Source: JANRKT01 sp033763355 (GTDB lineage Bacteria; Bacteroidota; Bacteroidia; Chitinophagales; Chitinophagaceae). Taken from it: a stretch of DNA of 30,657 nt. Made by a program: the position numbers and the translations under genes. Positions 15,802 to 23,238 of this stretch are shown here, piece by piece. The stretch covers positions 1 through 30,657 of the forward strand of contig JANRKT010000359.1 in the NCBI GenBank assembly GCA_033763355.1. The letters are read 5' to 3'. How positions within the stretch are numbered: position 1 is the stretch's first letter; every line of letters begins with the position of its first letter. The notes beneath the pieces are model-generated. The model had not been told where the DNA came from. It was given only the letters and a program-made list of their open reading frames with translations, and ran no database searches.

Positions 15802-17430
15802 TTTCTCATAATATTCCTTTGCCATACGGTTGCTGTCAAACTGTGGTGTAATATCCCTCATCCCGTTCTTCATAATCTCCAGCCATCGGTTGGGGTAATC
15901 ATAATACATCGGGATGATTTCATGCTCCAGTAAATTGTAAAGGCTTTGTGCATCGCTTTTGTCCTGTACATGGTCATGCATTGAAATATCGCAGGGCGGA
16001 ATTACGAAACTGTTTACTTTATCTTTTGCAAATTCAGGAAACCAGCCATCAGGAAGTGCCACATTAACGGCGCCATTCATGGCAGCCGCCATACCACTGG
16101 TGCCGCAAGCTTCATGTGTTACCCTTGGTGTATTAAGCCACACATCTGCACCGCCTTTTAAAAGTTTTGACAATTTCATTTCATACCCTGCCAATATAGC
16201 ACAGTTGGAATATTGCTTGCAGATATTTACAATCCTGTCAAACAAGCCAATGCCGGTATAATCCATGGGGTAAGGTTTGCCTGCCCAGATAATCTGCAAG
16301 GGTCTTTCTTTATTGGTCACCAGCCGCCGGAAGCGTTCCATATCATGCAGCAGCAGCTCAGGTCTTTTATATCCCGCAAAACGCTTTGCAAAAACAATGG
16401 TCAGTATGCTTTCATTATAAATTTCCCCGTTCTGGTCAGCCACTTCCTCAAACAACTGCTTTTTACAAGCTGATTTATATCTCAGCAATGCATCATCATC
16501 CCCGGCCTCAAGGGCATAGTACATTTCTTTATTGGCCCAATAATTAAAATTCTGTGCATTGGTAATATGAATAATGGGGCAAGTACTGTTGAATTTCTTC
16601 CACATGCTGCAGAGTATCTGCCGGTGCATTTGTGATACCCCGTTAGCTATACCTGACATCCGCAAAGCCGCTAAAGTATGATCAAGGTATTCTCCCTCTG
16701 TACGTACAAGCGCCTTTACTTCAGTTAAAGGCATTTCGCAAAAAAAATTCATTTTGTCCAGCAGTGTAATATCCGTTTTCTGGTTACCCGCTTCTTCTGG
16801 TGTGTGATTGGTAAAAACCAGTTGCTTTTTCAGTATATCAATATTTTTATTGCGGCTGTATAAATGAAAAGCCAGCGGCAGGGCATGTGATTCATTGAGA
16901 TGGTATATTTCAGGTTTCCAGTCAAGATAATCAAACAAATGGGCGCCGCCTTCGCCCAACAGAATGGCAGAAGCAATTTTGGTTTCTGGATTTGCATCAT
17001 ACAGCCTGTAAGAAATGGTTTTAGCGAGATAATCGTTTTCAGGCAAGTCTGTAGAAAGAAAAAATACAGGAGCCGTCTGAAATATTTCCGGCGGCAGGTA
17101 ATAAGCCTCAACCCATACATCATGGTTATTGATTTTAATAGTGTATTTTATGCCGGTTGGTTTTATAAAACCGTACACTTTTTCCTGGAATAACACATCC
17201 ATGGTCTGGTCTGTTTTTCTTACCTGGTCGTAATATCCATACTTCCATAAAATTCCAACACCCACTACATGCTGGCCCAGTTCATAAGCACTGCGCATAT
17301 GTGAGCCGGCAAGAAAACCCAGGCCCCCGGCATAAATTTTAAGAGATTGATGAATGGCATATTCCATGCAGAAGTAGGCTACACGTTTTTTAAACAGGGG
17401 GTTGATTGTATAAGGGAAAGAAAAATTCAT
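15784..17430 (-). CDS. Short alpha-glucan phosphorylase homologue lacking PLP lysine
   Basis: This 548-residue cytoplasmic protein is related to the GT35 alpha-glucan phosphorylase family, short form without the N-terminal DUF3417 domain. Evidence: CMEYAIHQSLKIYAGGLGFLAGSHMRSAYELG (21-52), IYHLNESHALPLAFHLYS, FTNHTPEEAGN, FAKRFAGYKRPELL (347-360), IIWAGKPYP and the C-terminal donor-site segment DVWLNTPRVTHEACGTSGM (429-447). In active phosphorylases the residue after GTSGM/GTGNM is the Lys that binds pyridoxal phosphate; here it is Ala448 (codon GCG at 16087-16089). Other positions of the motif are kept. I recall that close Bacteroidota relatives may also have a small residue here, but I cannot check that. 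The protein may thus not be a PLP-dependent phosphorylase, although glycogen or maltodextrin metabolism remains the likely field. A Crp/Fnr-type site lies upstream. Confidence 0.85.
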   Translation of the reverse strand: MNFSFPYTINPLFKKRVAYFCMEYAIHQSLKIYAGGLGFLAGSHMRSAYELGQHVVGVGILWKYGYYDQVRKTDQTMDVLFQEKVYGFIKPTGIKYTIKINNHDVWVEAYYLPPEIFQTAPVFFLSTDLPENDYLAKTISYRLYDANPETKIASAILLGEGGAHLFDYLDWKPEIYHLNESHALPLAFHLYSRNKNIDILKKQLVFTNHTPEEAGNQKTDITLLDKMNFFCEMPLTEVKALVRTEGEYLDHTLAALRMSGIANGVSQMHRQILCSMWKKFNSTCPIIHITNAQNFNYWANKEMYYALEAGDDDALLRYKSACKKQLFEEVADQNGEIYNESILTIVFAKRFAGYKRPELLLHDMERFRRLVTNKERPLQIIWAGKPYPMDYTGIGLFDRIVNICKQYSNCAILAGYEMKLSKLLKGGADVWLNTPRVTHEACGTSGMAAAMNGAVNVALPDGWFPEFAKDKVNSFVIPPCDISMHDHVQDKSDAQSLYNLLEHEIIPMYYDYPNRWLEIMKNGMRDITPQFDSNRMAKEYYEKLYLAV

Positions 17431-17471
17431 AGCATGTGATCATAGTTAAAACTATCAGCATTACCGGAAGG

Positions 17472-17535
17472 CAAATTATCATCATACCATACCGGGCCGT
17501 GTGACATTAATAATTAAGTTTAATGATTGTTATCA
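17472..17535 (-). promoter_or_regulatory. Crp/Fnr-type promoter of phosphorylase homologue
   Basis: Perfect palindrome TGATTGTTATCA (17524-17535) and a degenerate copy TGACATTAATAA (17502-17513) have centres 22 bp apart. The downstream -7 region on this strand reads ATAATTTG (17479 to 17472), keeping TTTG but not the leading TA; distances are 57.5 and 35.5 bp, one less than in the other promoters. The match is weaker than for usp or the DUF892 operon. Confidence 0.45.
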
Positions 17536-17563
17536 CAGGGTAACAAGGGAAATAAGTATAGGG

Positions 17564-19555
17564 TTATTTATATGCAGCCGTAATAATACCTTCCGCTGTT
17601 TTGCATATACCTGGTTTTTCATCCGGCCTCCTGCCCAATACAGCTTCAAGGTCTTCCTTAAATACCACTTCCTTTTTCAACAGCAATTCCGCAACCTTTG
17701 TGAGCAGCTCCTTGTTTTGCTGAAGGATGGCTTTGGTACGCTGGTAAGCATCATTTATCAGCTTGCGTACCTCTTCATCTATCAGCTTACCGGTTTCTTC
17801 ACTGTAGGGTTTCTGGATACCGTAATCCCGCTGCCCGGTAGAATCATAAAAACTGATATTGCCTATTTTTTTATTAAACCCGTAATAAGCCACCATCATA
17901 TATGCCTCTTTGGTAACTTTTTCAAGGTCATCAAGTGAACCGGAGGATACTTCTCCAAAAGTAAGCTCTTCGGCTGCTCTTCCGCCTAATGTAGCGCATA
18001 AGTGTTCGGTAAAAGCAGTTTCACTGCGCAATTGTTTTTCTTCGGGCAAATACCAGGCAGCACCCAATGATTTGCCACGGGGAATAATGGATACTTTTAC
18101 TATGGGGTCCACATGCTTCAGTAACCAACTTACCACTGCATGCCCGGCTTCATGATAAGCGATAATTTTCTTCTCTTCGGGTGAAATGATTTTACTTTTC
18201 TTTTCCAGGCCGGCCACTATCCTGTCAATGGCATCCAAAAAATCCTGTTTTCCCGTTTTTTCATTTTTCTTTCTTGCTGCAATCAATGCTGCTTCATTGC
18301 AGATGTTGGCAATATCGGCTCCGGAGAATCCCGGCGTTTGTGCAGCAAGAAAATGGGCATCTATGCTTTCGTCCATTACCAATGGGCGTAAATGCACTTT
18401 AAATATTTCCTCTCTTTCCTTCAGGTTAGGTAATTCAAGATAGATGTGCCTGTCAAATCTCCCGGGCCGGAGCAATGCAGGGTCAAGCATGTCTGCACGG
18501 TTGGTAGCAGCCAGTACAATTACACCGCTGTTGGTTCCAAAGCCGTCCATCTCAGTTAGCAACTGGTTCAATGTGCTTTCTCTTTCATCATTTGCCCCGG
18601 TTAAGAATGCCCCTTTACCTCTTGATCTTCCAATGGCATCTATCTCATCAATAAAAACAATACAAGGCGCTTTTTCTTTTGCCTTTTTAAATAAGTCGCG
18701 TACCCTTGAAGCGCCAACACCAACAAACATTTCGACAAACTCTGAACCCGAAATGGAGAAAAAAGGAACCTGCGCTTCGCCTGCTACAGCTTTTGCCAAT
18801 AAAGTTTTTCCGGTACCGGGAGGCCCAACCAGTATCACACCTTTGGGAATTTTTGCACCCAGCCTGGTAAATGATTCCGGGTTTTTTAAAAAATCAACTA
18901 CCTCCCTGACTTCCATTTCTGCTTCTTCAAGCCCGGCCACATCATCAAACGTAACATTGCTTTTCTCTTTTTCAACCAATGTGGCGGTTGATTTACCAAA
19001 ACTGAAAATGGACGAACCTCCGCCTGCACCCATACCCCCCGCTCTGCGAAAAACAAAATTCCATAATGCCAAAATCAAAACAAGAGGTAAAACCCAGCCC
19101 ATAATGTTCAGGAACCAGTTGGTCTTTTTAATGTAACTCACGGCTACCTTTTCATTATCAGAAAAATCTTTTTGCGCCTCATCCAGTTTTCGTTCAAATG
19201 ATTCCACCGAACCGATGTTGAACGAAAAATGCGGCCCCGGGTTAAGCTCTTTTCCCATTACTGGTTTGAAAACTTCTTTAAATGCGGTATCTCCGGCAAG
19301 TTCTTTTTTTATATACACTTCTGCCTTCTCGTTATTCACCACAATAATTTTATCAACTGCCTTACGGCTCAGCATATCCCTCTCAAACCGCTGCCATGTG
19401 ATTTCCCTTTCAGCCGAAAACATTCTCGTTACCGACGGATACAATATCAGCAAAAGCATAAAAACATAAATCCACCACCACTTAAATGATTTTCCCGCAG
19501 GAGGCTGCTGAGGAGCGCCTTGTTCATTGGAGTCCCTTTTAACAATCCGGTTCAT
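17564..19555 (-). CDS. ftsH: ATP-dependent zinc metalloprotease FtsH
   Basis: Membrane-bound AAA+ protease that degrades misfolded or short-lived membrane and cytoplasmic proteins as a hexamer. From ATG 19555 it has 663 residues: TM1 about 24-41, periplasmic domain, TM2 about 148-169, AAA domain with Walker A GPPGTGKT (244-251), pore loop FVEMFVGVGASRVRDLF, Walker B CIVFIDEID and SRH LLRPGRFDRH, then the M41 peptidase with HEAGH (468-472) and the third zinc-ligand region SLDDLEKVTKEA (Asp542/543). All catalytic residues are present. A longer frame from 19600 would place the start inside a regulatory palindrome, so I prefer 19555. A possible -7 box TAATGTTG lies at 19570-19577 on this strand. 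It may be the housekeeping copy or a stress-specific second copy; this window cannot decide. Confidence 0.95.
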   Translation of the reverse strand: MNRIVKRDSNEQGAPQQPPAGKSFKWWWIYVFMLLLILYPSVTRMFSAEREITWQRFERDMLSRKAVDKIIVVNNEKAEVYIKKELAGDTAFKEVFKPVMGKELNPGPHFSFNIGSVESFERKLDEAQKDFSDNEKVAVSYIKKTNWFLNIMGWVLPLVLILALWNFVFRRAGGMGAGGGSSIFSFGKSTATLVEKEKSNVTFDDVAGLEEAEMEVREVVDFLKNPESFTRLGAKIPKGVILVGPPGTGKTLLAKAVAGEAQVPFFSISGSEFVEMFVGVGASRVRDLFKKAKEKAPCIVFIDEIDAIGRSRGKGAFLTGANDERESTLNQLLTEMDGFGTNSGVIVLAATNRADMLDPALLRPGRFDRHIYLELPNLKEREEIFKVHLRPLVMDESIDAHFLAAQTPGFSGADIANICNEAALIAARKKNEKTGKQDFLDAIDRIVAGLEKKSKIISPEEKKIIAYHEAGHAVVSWLLKHVDPIVKVSIIPRGKSLGAAWYLPEEKQLRSETAFTEHLCATLGGRAAEELTFGEVSSGSLDDLEKVTKEAYMMVAYYGFNKKIGNISFYDSTGQRDYGIQKPYSEETGKLIDEEVRKLINDAYQRTKAILQQNKELLTKVAELLLKKEVVFKEDLEAVLGRRPDEKPGICKTAEGIITAAYK

Positions 19556-19590
19556 CAGGTGAAGTTGAACAACATTAAGAACGTGCGGAA

Positions 19591-19656
19591 TGATAAACAT
19601 CAGTAAAACTGCTGATTTGTTTCATACTTAAAAGCGGCTGTTCCACCTTATTTTTA
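19591..19656 (+). promoter_or_regulatory. Paired Crp/Fnr-type sites between ftsH and DUF2784 gene
   Basis: TGATAAACATCA (19591-19602) and TGATTTGTTTCA (19613-19624) have centres 22 bp apart. On the + strand a -7-like box TATTTTTA (19649-19656) is 37.5 and 59.5 bp from the centres, the same as at the esterase promoter. On the - strand the candidate ftsH box (TAATGTTG, 19577 to 19570) is 26.5 and 48.5 bp away, one helical turn closer than usual. The + strand reading fits better and points to a transcript with no coding region of its own before the terminator at 19747. Confidence 0.55.
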
Positions 19657-19660
19657 TTTT

Positions 19661-19774
19661 AACCGGCAGGCGGGAGACGTTTCGTAGCAGGTGAGATTAA
19701 AATAGACAATACTGCTTGCAAAAAGGCGGGAAAACTATTGTATCGCGGAACCGGCGGCTGCCGGTTCCCTTTTT
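19661..19774 (+). ncRNA. Candidate small RNA or attenuated leader, about 114 nt
   Basis: No open frame is evident between the predicted + strand promoter and the intrinsic terminator at 19747-19774, so the transcript would be a free small RNA, or a leader of the DUF2784 gene when the terminator is read through. Its first nine bases AACCGGCAG (19661-19669) are perfectly complementary to CTGCCGGTT (19758-19766) in the terminator, giving an alternative pairing that would break the terminator stem. The octamer AGGCGGGA occurs twice (19668-19675 and 19724-19731). It resembles no known RNA family that I recognise. Ends are predictions from the promoter and terminator. Confidence 0.4.
19747..19774 (+). 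terminator. Strong intrinsic terminator
   Basis: A perfect 9-bp stem, GGAACCGGC (19747-19755) with GCCGGTTCC (19760-19768), a 4-nt loop GGCT, then C and five T. It acts on + strand transcripts. The nearest upstream + strand gene ends 4 kb away (15801 or earlier), so the terminator is an orphan unless the RNA at 19661 is real. Confidence 0.75.
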
Positions 19775-19804
19775 ATGTTATACCAGAGCGTGGCAGGCAT
19801 TGCT

Positions 19805-19812
19805 TACTTTTG
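19805..19812 (+). promoter_or_regulatory. -7 box of DUF2784 gene
   Basis: TACTTTTG matches TAnnTTTG exactly and lies 18 bp before the ATG at 19831. No -33 TTG and no palindrome at the expected distance were seen, so this would be an independent promoter or a chance match. It favours the ATG at 19831 over the one at 19813. Confidence 0.4.
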
Positions 19813-19830
19813 ATGCGGCTACACCATAAT

Positions 19831-20214
19831 ATGTGGTATTCATTCCTCAATATTTTTTTCTTTGTCTTTCACACCGTATTTACTTTATTTAATATAGCCG
19901 GCTGGGCTTTCCCAAAAACCAGGAAACTGCATCTGATCACCCTTTTGCTTACCGCTTTCTCCTGGTTTATACTGGGTATCTGGTATGGCTGGGGTTATTG
20001 TTTCTGTACCGACTGGCACTGGGATGTAAGAGAGAAATTGGGTTATGAAGACCGTTCCGGTTCTTATATACATTTTCTGTTATTGAAACTTACGGGAATT
20101 AATTTTAACCTTAAACTGGTTGACCGTGCTACACTCAGTGTATTTATTTTAAGTTTTGCACTCAGCATTGTACTCAATATAAAAGACCGCCGGAAGGCCA
20201 GGAAAAAAATATAG
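19831..20214 (+). CDS. DUF2784 small membrane protein
   Basis: From ATG 19831 this is a 127-residue protein with about three hydrophobic segments (about 3-25, 33-53 and 98-115). The central motif GWGYCFCTDWHWDVREKLG (about 54-72), with Cys-x-Cys-Thr-Asp-Trp-His-Trp, is characteristic of DUF2784 membrane proteins, whose function is unknown. The Cys and His residues could bind metal or haem, but this is speculation. The C-terminus is basic (KDRRKARKK) and probably cytoplasmic. It is flanked upstream by a candidate RNA and terminator, and the SDR gene begins 92 bp downstream with its own promoter. Confidence 0.8.
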   Translation: MWYSFLNIFFFVFHTVFTLFNIAGWAFPKTRKLHLITLLLTAFSWFILGIWYGWGYCFCTDWHWDVREKLGYEDRSGSYIHFLLLKLTGINFNLKLVDRATLSVFILSFALSIVLNIKDRRKARKKI

Positions 20215-20234
20215 TCCACCATCATTCTTCCTGC

Positions 20235-20277
20235 TGATGAATGTCATCTTTTCCTGCCGTTTGTCAGGATAACTTTA
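20235..20277 (+). promoter_or_regulatory. Crp/Fnr-type promoter of SDR-hpf operon
   Basis: Palindrome TGATGAATGTCA (20235-20246) and -7-like box TAACTTTA (20270-20277), last base exactly 36.5 bp from the palindrome centre. At the distal position (20213-20224) only the right half, ATCA, remains. The box sits inside the extended reading frame of the next gene, so translation must begin downstream at ATG 20307. Confidence 0.63.
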
Positions 20278-20306
20278 TCCATCTTTTCATCATAAGAGAA
20301 ATCTTT

Positions 20307-21065
20307 ATGGAAAAAATTCTTGAAGGTAAAGTAGCCTTGGTCACAGGCGGCAGTTTTGGCATTGGCCATGCGGCTGCTGTTGCATTTGCCAGGCGAGGCG
20401 CCAAAGTGGTAATAGCCGACCGGACAGAAGATAAAGAAAACGAAAGCATCAAACTGATTAAAAGTGCAGGGGGCGAAGCGGTATTTGTCCGATGCGATGT
20501 TTCAACCACTTCAGCCGTAAGAACGATGACAGAAAAAACAATTGAAAAGTATGGCCGTCTGGATTATGCATTTAATAATGCCGGCGTTGAAGGGCACATG
20601 GCCAATACGCATGAATGCCCGGAAGAAAACCGGAACAAAACCGTTGGCGAAAACCTGAAAAGGGTATGGCTATGCATGAAAAATGAAATACCGCATATGC
20701 TGAAGAACGGAAAAGGAGTAATTGTAAACTGCGCTTCTGTGGCGGGCTTAAATGGCTTTGCGGGTTTACCCGCTTATGTGGCTACCAAACATGGCGTGGT
20801 GGGTTTAACCCGGACCGCTGCGCTGGAATATGCCAAACAGGGTATTCGTATAAATGCAGTTTGTCCGGGTGTTATTCACACCGCAATGGTTGATCGTATA
20901 ACAGGTAAAGACAAGGAAGTGGAGAAACAGTATATCGCCATGGAACCCGTAGGCCCCATGGGCAATCCCGAAGAAGTGGCAGAAGCCGTAGTATGGCTGT
21001 GCTCTGATGCCGCGTCGTTTATAACAGGAGTGGCACTGCCCGTGGACGGCGGATTCAGTGCATGA
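20307..21065 (+). CDS. SDR-family NAD(P)-dependent oxidoreductase
   Basis: Classical short-chain dehydrogenase of 252 residues, starting at ATG 20307 (the frame extends upstream to 20241 but that part contains the promoter). Glycine motif TGGSFGIG (13-20), Asp38 at the end of the second strand (favouring NAD), NNAG (90-93), catalytic Ser144, Tyr157 and Lys161 in SVAGLNGFAGLPAYVATK, and C-terminal LPVDGGFSA. All active-site residues are present. It resembles glucose-1-dehydrogenase or 3-oxoacyl reductase types; the substrate cannot be inferred. It is 70 bp upstream of the HPF-like gene and probably co-transcribed, as no palindrome or convincing -7 box is seen between them. Confidence 0.92.
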   Translation: MEKILEGKVALVTGGSFGIGHAAAVAFARRGAKVVIADRTEDKENESIKLIKSAGGEAVFVRCDVSTTSAVRTMTEKTIEKYGRLDYAFNNAGVEGHMANTHECPEENRNKTVGENLKRVWLCMKNEIPHMLKNGKGVIVNCASVAGLNGFAGLPAYVATKHGVVGLTRTAALEYAKQGIRINAVCPGVIHTAMVDRITGKDKEVEKQYIAMEPVGPMGNPEEVAEAVVWLCSDAASFITGVALPVDGGFSA

Positions 21066-21135
21066 TAGTACTACAATAAAGAAATAATGAGCGGGCTTCC
21101 GGATTACAGGTATTAAACCATTTGAAATAAACAAG

Positions 21136-21468
21136 ATGACCATAGAATTTCAGATACCAAAAGGAAAAGTTTCAGAAAAGCTGGAAAGTTTTATGCAGAA
21201 AGAAATACTTAAAATGGCCGCTGCCAATAAAGAGATTTCAAGGGCCGAAATTACCATGAAAGAAGATAACACTATTATTTCTGCAGAAAACAAAGTTTGT
21301 GAAGCTACACTTACATCATTCGGGGATACTGTATTTTCATACAGCCGGTCAGAAAGTTTTGAAGTATCTGCAAGGGAAGTAATTAAAGCATTAAAGCGGC
21401 TGGTGAAAGAACAGGTAAAAGAGCAGAAAGAACCTCCGGATACTGAACTCAGTACGGTTAAAGTGTAA
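21136..21468 (+). CDS. HPF/RaiA-like ribosome hibernation factor
   Basis: The 110-residue protein has the beta-alpha-beta-beta-beta-alpha pattern of short hibernation-promoting factors: FQIPKGKVSEKLESFMQKEI, then AEITMKED, then KVCEATLTSFGDTVFSYSRSESFEVSAREVIKALKRLV, then a charged tail (KEQVKEQKEPPD). Members bind the 30S subunit in the mRNA/tRNA channel and silence ribosomes in starvation. It lacks the C-terminal dimerisation domain of long HPF. Similarity is moderate, so another YfiA-like role is possible. The gene is 70 bp downstream of the SDR gene and ends 6 bp from the convergent phosphoribosyltransferase gene. Ribosome hibernation fits the inferred dormancy role of the block. Confidence 0.75.
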   Translation: MTIEFQIPKGKVSEKLESFMQKEILKMAAANKEISRAEITMKEDNTIISAENKVCEATLTSFGDTVFSYSRSESFEVSAREVIKALKRLVKEQVKEQKEPPDTELSTVKV

Positions 21469-21474
21469 AGGCAT

Positions 21475-22107
21475 TTATCCCGCTTTCCTAAGTTCCCTGA
21501 GTTTATCCAGGTAAAATATAACCTCTTCATCTGTTACCTGCTCAAAATCTTCATAAAAAGCACCGACTCCGTAAAATTCTTCAGGCACCAGTACTGCAAC
21601 TACTTCATCCACTTCCTTTGATAGTTTCTGAAATGCGCTTTCTGATGCCACCGGAACACCGATCACGATCCTTCGTGGCTTGCTTTTACGCAGCACATGT
21701 ATTGTACCCAGTAAGGTATTCCCCGTAGCCACACCGTCATCAATCACAATTACTGTTTTTCCTTCAGGGTCTTCCGGTGTCTTGTCGCCCATAAACCTTT
21801 TATACATTTCCTTCAGCCTTGTGCGGATGCGTTGCAATTCAAGTTCAATATACTCCTGCGCAACGTTTTCATGGGGAATAACAAAATAATCAGTCAGGCT
21901 TGCAGCGCCGATGGCATATTCTTTATTAAAAGGGTGCCCGATTTTTTTGGTGAGAATGATTTCTATAGGCAAACCCAATTCCCGTGCAACCGCATAAGCA
22001 ACCGGTACGCCGCCCCTTGGCACAGCCAATACGATGCCCGCATCATTTTTGTACTTTTTTAATTTTTCAGCAAGCTGCAAGCCTGCATCAATCCTGTCAC
22101 GGAACAT
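21475..22107 (-). CDS. Phosphoribosyltransferase-fold protein
   Basis: A 210-residue type I PRTase-fold protein. The PRPP-binding loop VIVIDDGVATGNT (about 119-131) has the two Asp and the Gly-rich turn; an upstream segment VLAVPRGGVPVAYAVARELG (about 26-45) forms the PPi loop region. A TTG at 22131 would extend it by eight residues over the end of the upstream gene; ATG 22107 leaves a 10-bp gap and is preferred. Proteins of this type occur fused to dienelactone-hydrolase-like or erythromycin-esterase-like domains in other phyla; here they are separate genes in or next to one operon. The substrate base is unknown. Last gene of the four-gene DUF892 operon. Confidence 0.88.
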   Translation of the reverse strand: MFRDRIDAGLQLAEKLKKYKNDAGIVLAVPRGGVPVAYAVARELGLPIEIILTKKIGHPFNKEYAIGAASLTDYFVIPHENVAQEYIELELQRIRTRLKEMYKRFMGDKTPEDPEGKTVIVIDDGVATGNTLLGTIHVLRKSKPRRIVIGVPVASESAFQKLSKEVDEVVAVLVPEEFYGVGAFYEDFEQVTDEEVIFYLDKLRELRKAG

Positions 22108-22117
22108 AAAAAGGGTT

Positions 22118-22567
22118 TTATTGTTTTTCAAAGCGGCCTGTCATTTTTTTAATTTTAATCCTGTACATCACATACTTTATTCTCCCCCTGTCGTCAACTT
22201 CAGTACCTGTTCCATGTTCATGCGGGTGGATAGTGCTGCTCGTCATCAGCGTAAGCACCCTGCCAAATAAAATATCCCTTGCCTTTTGTGCTGCTTCACC
22301 TTTCAACTCCTCAAATTTTCCATACACCAGCACACTTTGCCAGTTGTTCATGCTTGTCATAACATCCACCCCGAAGCATACATTCGGGTTTTTGCGGAGT
22401 ATTTTCAGCTTCATTCCTTCGTTGGTTTGCCCATAAATGTATTCGCCGTCGTATGTATAGGTAACGGGAACTATATACGGCTGCTTTCCGTCGGTACAGG
22501 CCAGTCTTCCCACTACCTGGCTGGTAAGAATATTTTTCATTTGTATATCATTGAGCTCTCCAACCAT
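22118..22567 (-). CDS. PNPOx-like FMN-binding protein
   Basis: A 149-residue split-barrel flavoprotein-like protein of the pyridoxamine 5'-phosphate oxidase-like/NimA-like group. The pattern SQVVGRLACTDGKQPYIVPVTYTYDGEYIYGQTNEGMKLKILRKNPNVCFGVD (about 17-70) contains the strand-turn-strand and the residues that usually contact FMN phosphate. It is not a PdxH (no substrate-site C-terminus). The function may be flavin-dependent reduction or F420/haem binding; this cannot be settled. The frame is open to 22660, but ATG 22567 is only 4 bp past the upstream gene's stop and gives the correct family length. Mycobacterial Rv0080, in the DosR regulon, is a similar PNPOx-like protein. Confidence 0.85.
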   Translation of the reverse strand: MVGELNDIQMKNILTSQVVGRLACTDGKQPYIVPVTYTYDGEYIYGQTNEGMKLKILRKNPNVCFGVDVMTSMNNWQSVLVYGKFEELKGEAAQKARDILFGRVLTLMTSSTIHPHEHGTGTEVDDRGRIKYVMYRIKIKKMTGRFEKQ

Positions 22568-22571
22568 AAAT

Positions 22572-23228
22572 TTATTTTTGTGCTTTAACAATGTGCAAAT
22601 ACTTTTCAAACCATGCGGCTGCCAGTTCGCATACCTTTTCCATAGCGTCGGGTTCTTCAAACAAATGTGAAGCGCCGGATATTATTTCCAGTTTTTTTTC
22701 GCATGACAATTGTATATACGCCTCTTTGTTTAATTGCAGCACATCATAATCAAGGCTGCCAACAATCAATAGTGTTGGCGCTTCAACATGCGGCAGTGAA
22801 TCTTCAGCCAGGTCAGGGCGCCCTCCTCTTGATACTACTGCCGCAATTTGCGGTAACAATGTCCCCGCTTTTAAGGCGGAAGCTGCACCTGTGCTGGCAC
22901 CAAAATATCCCAGGCTGCAATCTTTTGCTGCAGGCTGTTTTTCCAGCCATTCCGTTGCCCCGATTAACCGTTTTGTAAGTACCCCGATATCCAACCGGTT
23001 CGCATAATGCATATCTTCCTCTTTCGTTAACAAATCAAACAGCAATGTGCCGAAGTTCTTTGCATGGAGGTACTTTGCCACCATCCTGTTTCTCCTGCTA
23101 AACCGGCTGCTTCCGCTGCCATGCGAAAAAACAATAACAGCTTCCGCTTTCAGCGGAATAATTAACTCACCTTCCAGCATCACATTTCTTACCCGAATTT
23201 TTACCTCACCATTAAACCTGAAATCCAT
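22572..23228 (-). CDS. Dienelactone-hydrolase-like alpha/beta hydrolase
   Basis: A 218-residue cytoplasmic alpha/beta hydrolase from ATG 23228. It shows the oxyanion region VFSHGSGSSRFS (about 33-44), nucleophile elbow GYFGASTGAA with Ser in G-x-S-x-G, an Asp in GSLDYDV and a catalytic His in SGASHLFEEP. The SHGSGSSRxSxRN pattern is typical of the hydrolase domain found next to or fused to phosphoribosyltransferases in other bacteria. Substrate unknown. It lies 10 bp after the DUF892 gene and 4 bp before the PNPOx gene, so it belongs to a tight four-gene operon. Confidence 0.87.
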   Translation of the reverse strand: MDFRFNGEVKIRVRNVMLEGELIIPLKAEAVIVFSHGSGSSRFSRRNRMVAKYLHAKNFGTLLFDLLTKEEDMHYANRLDIGVLTKRLIGATEWLEKQPAAKDCSLGYFGASTGAASALKAGTLLPQIAAVVSRGGRPDLAEDSLPHVEAPTLLIVGSLDYDVLQLNKEAYIQLSCEKKLEIISGASHLFEEPDAMEKVCELAAAWFEKYLHIVKAQK

Positions 23229-23238
23229 AAGACTTGTT

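Noticed and set aside
19738..19830. Longer N-terminus for the DUF2784 protein from a TTG at 19738
   Set aside because: It runs through the terminator hairpin and the -7 box, and the extra residues look non-coding.
22118..22660. Longer N-terminus for the PNPOx-like protein
   Set aside because: The extra 31 residues overlap the end of the hydrolase gene and lie outside the family domain; ATG 22567 fits the operon spacing.
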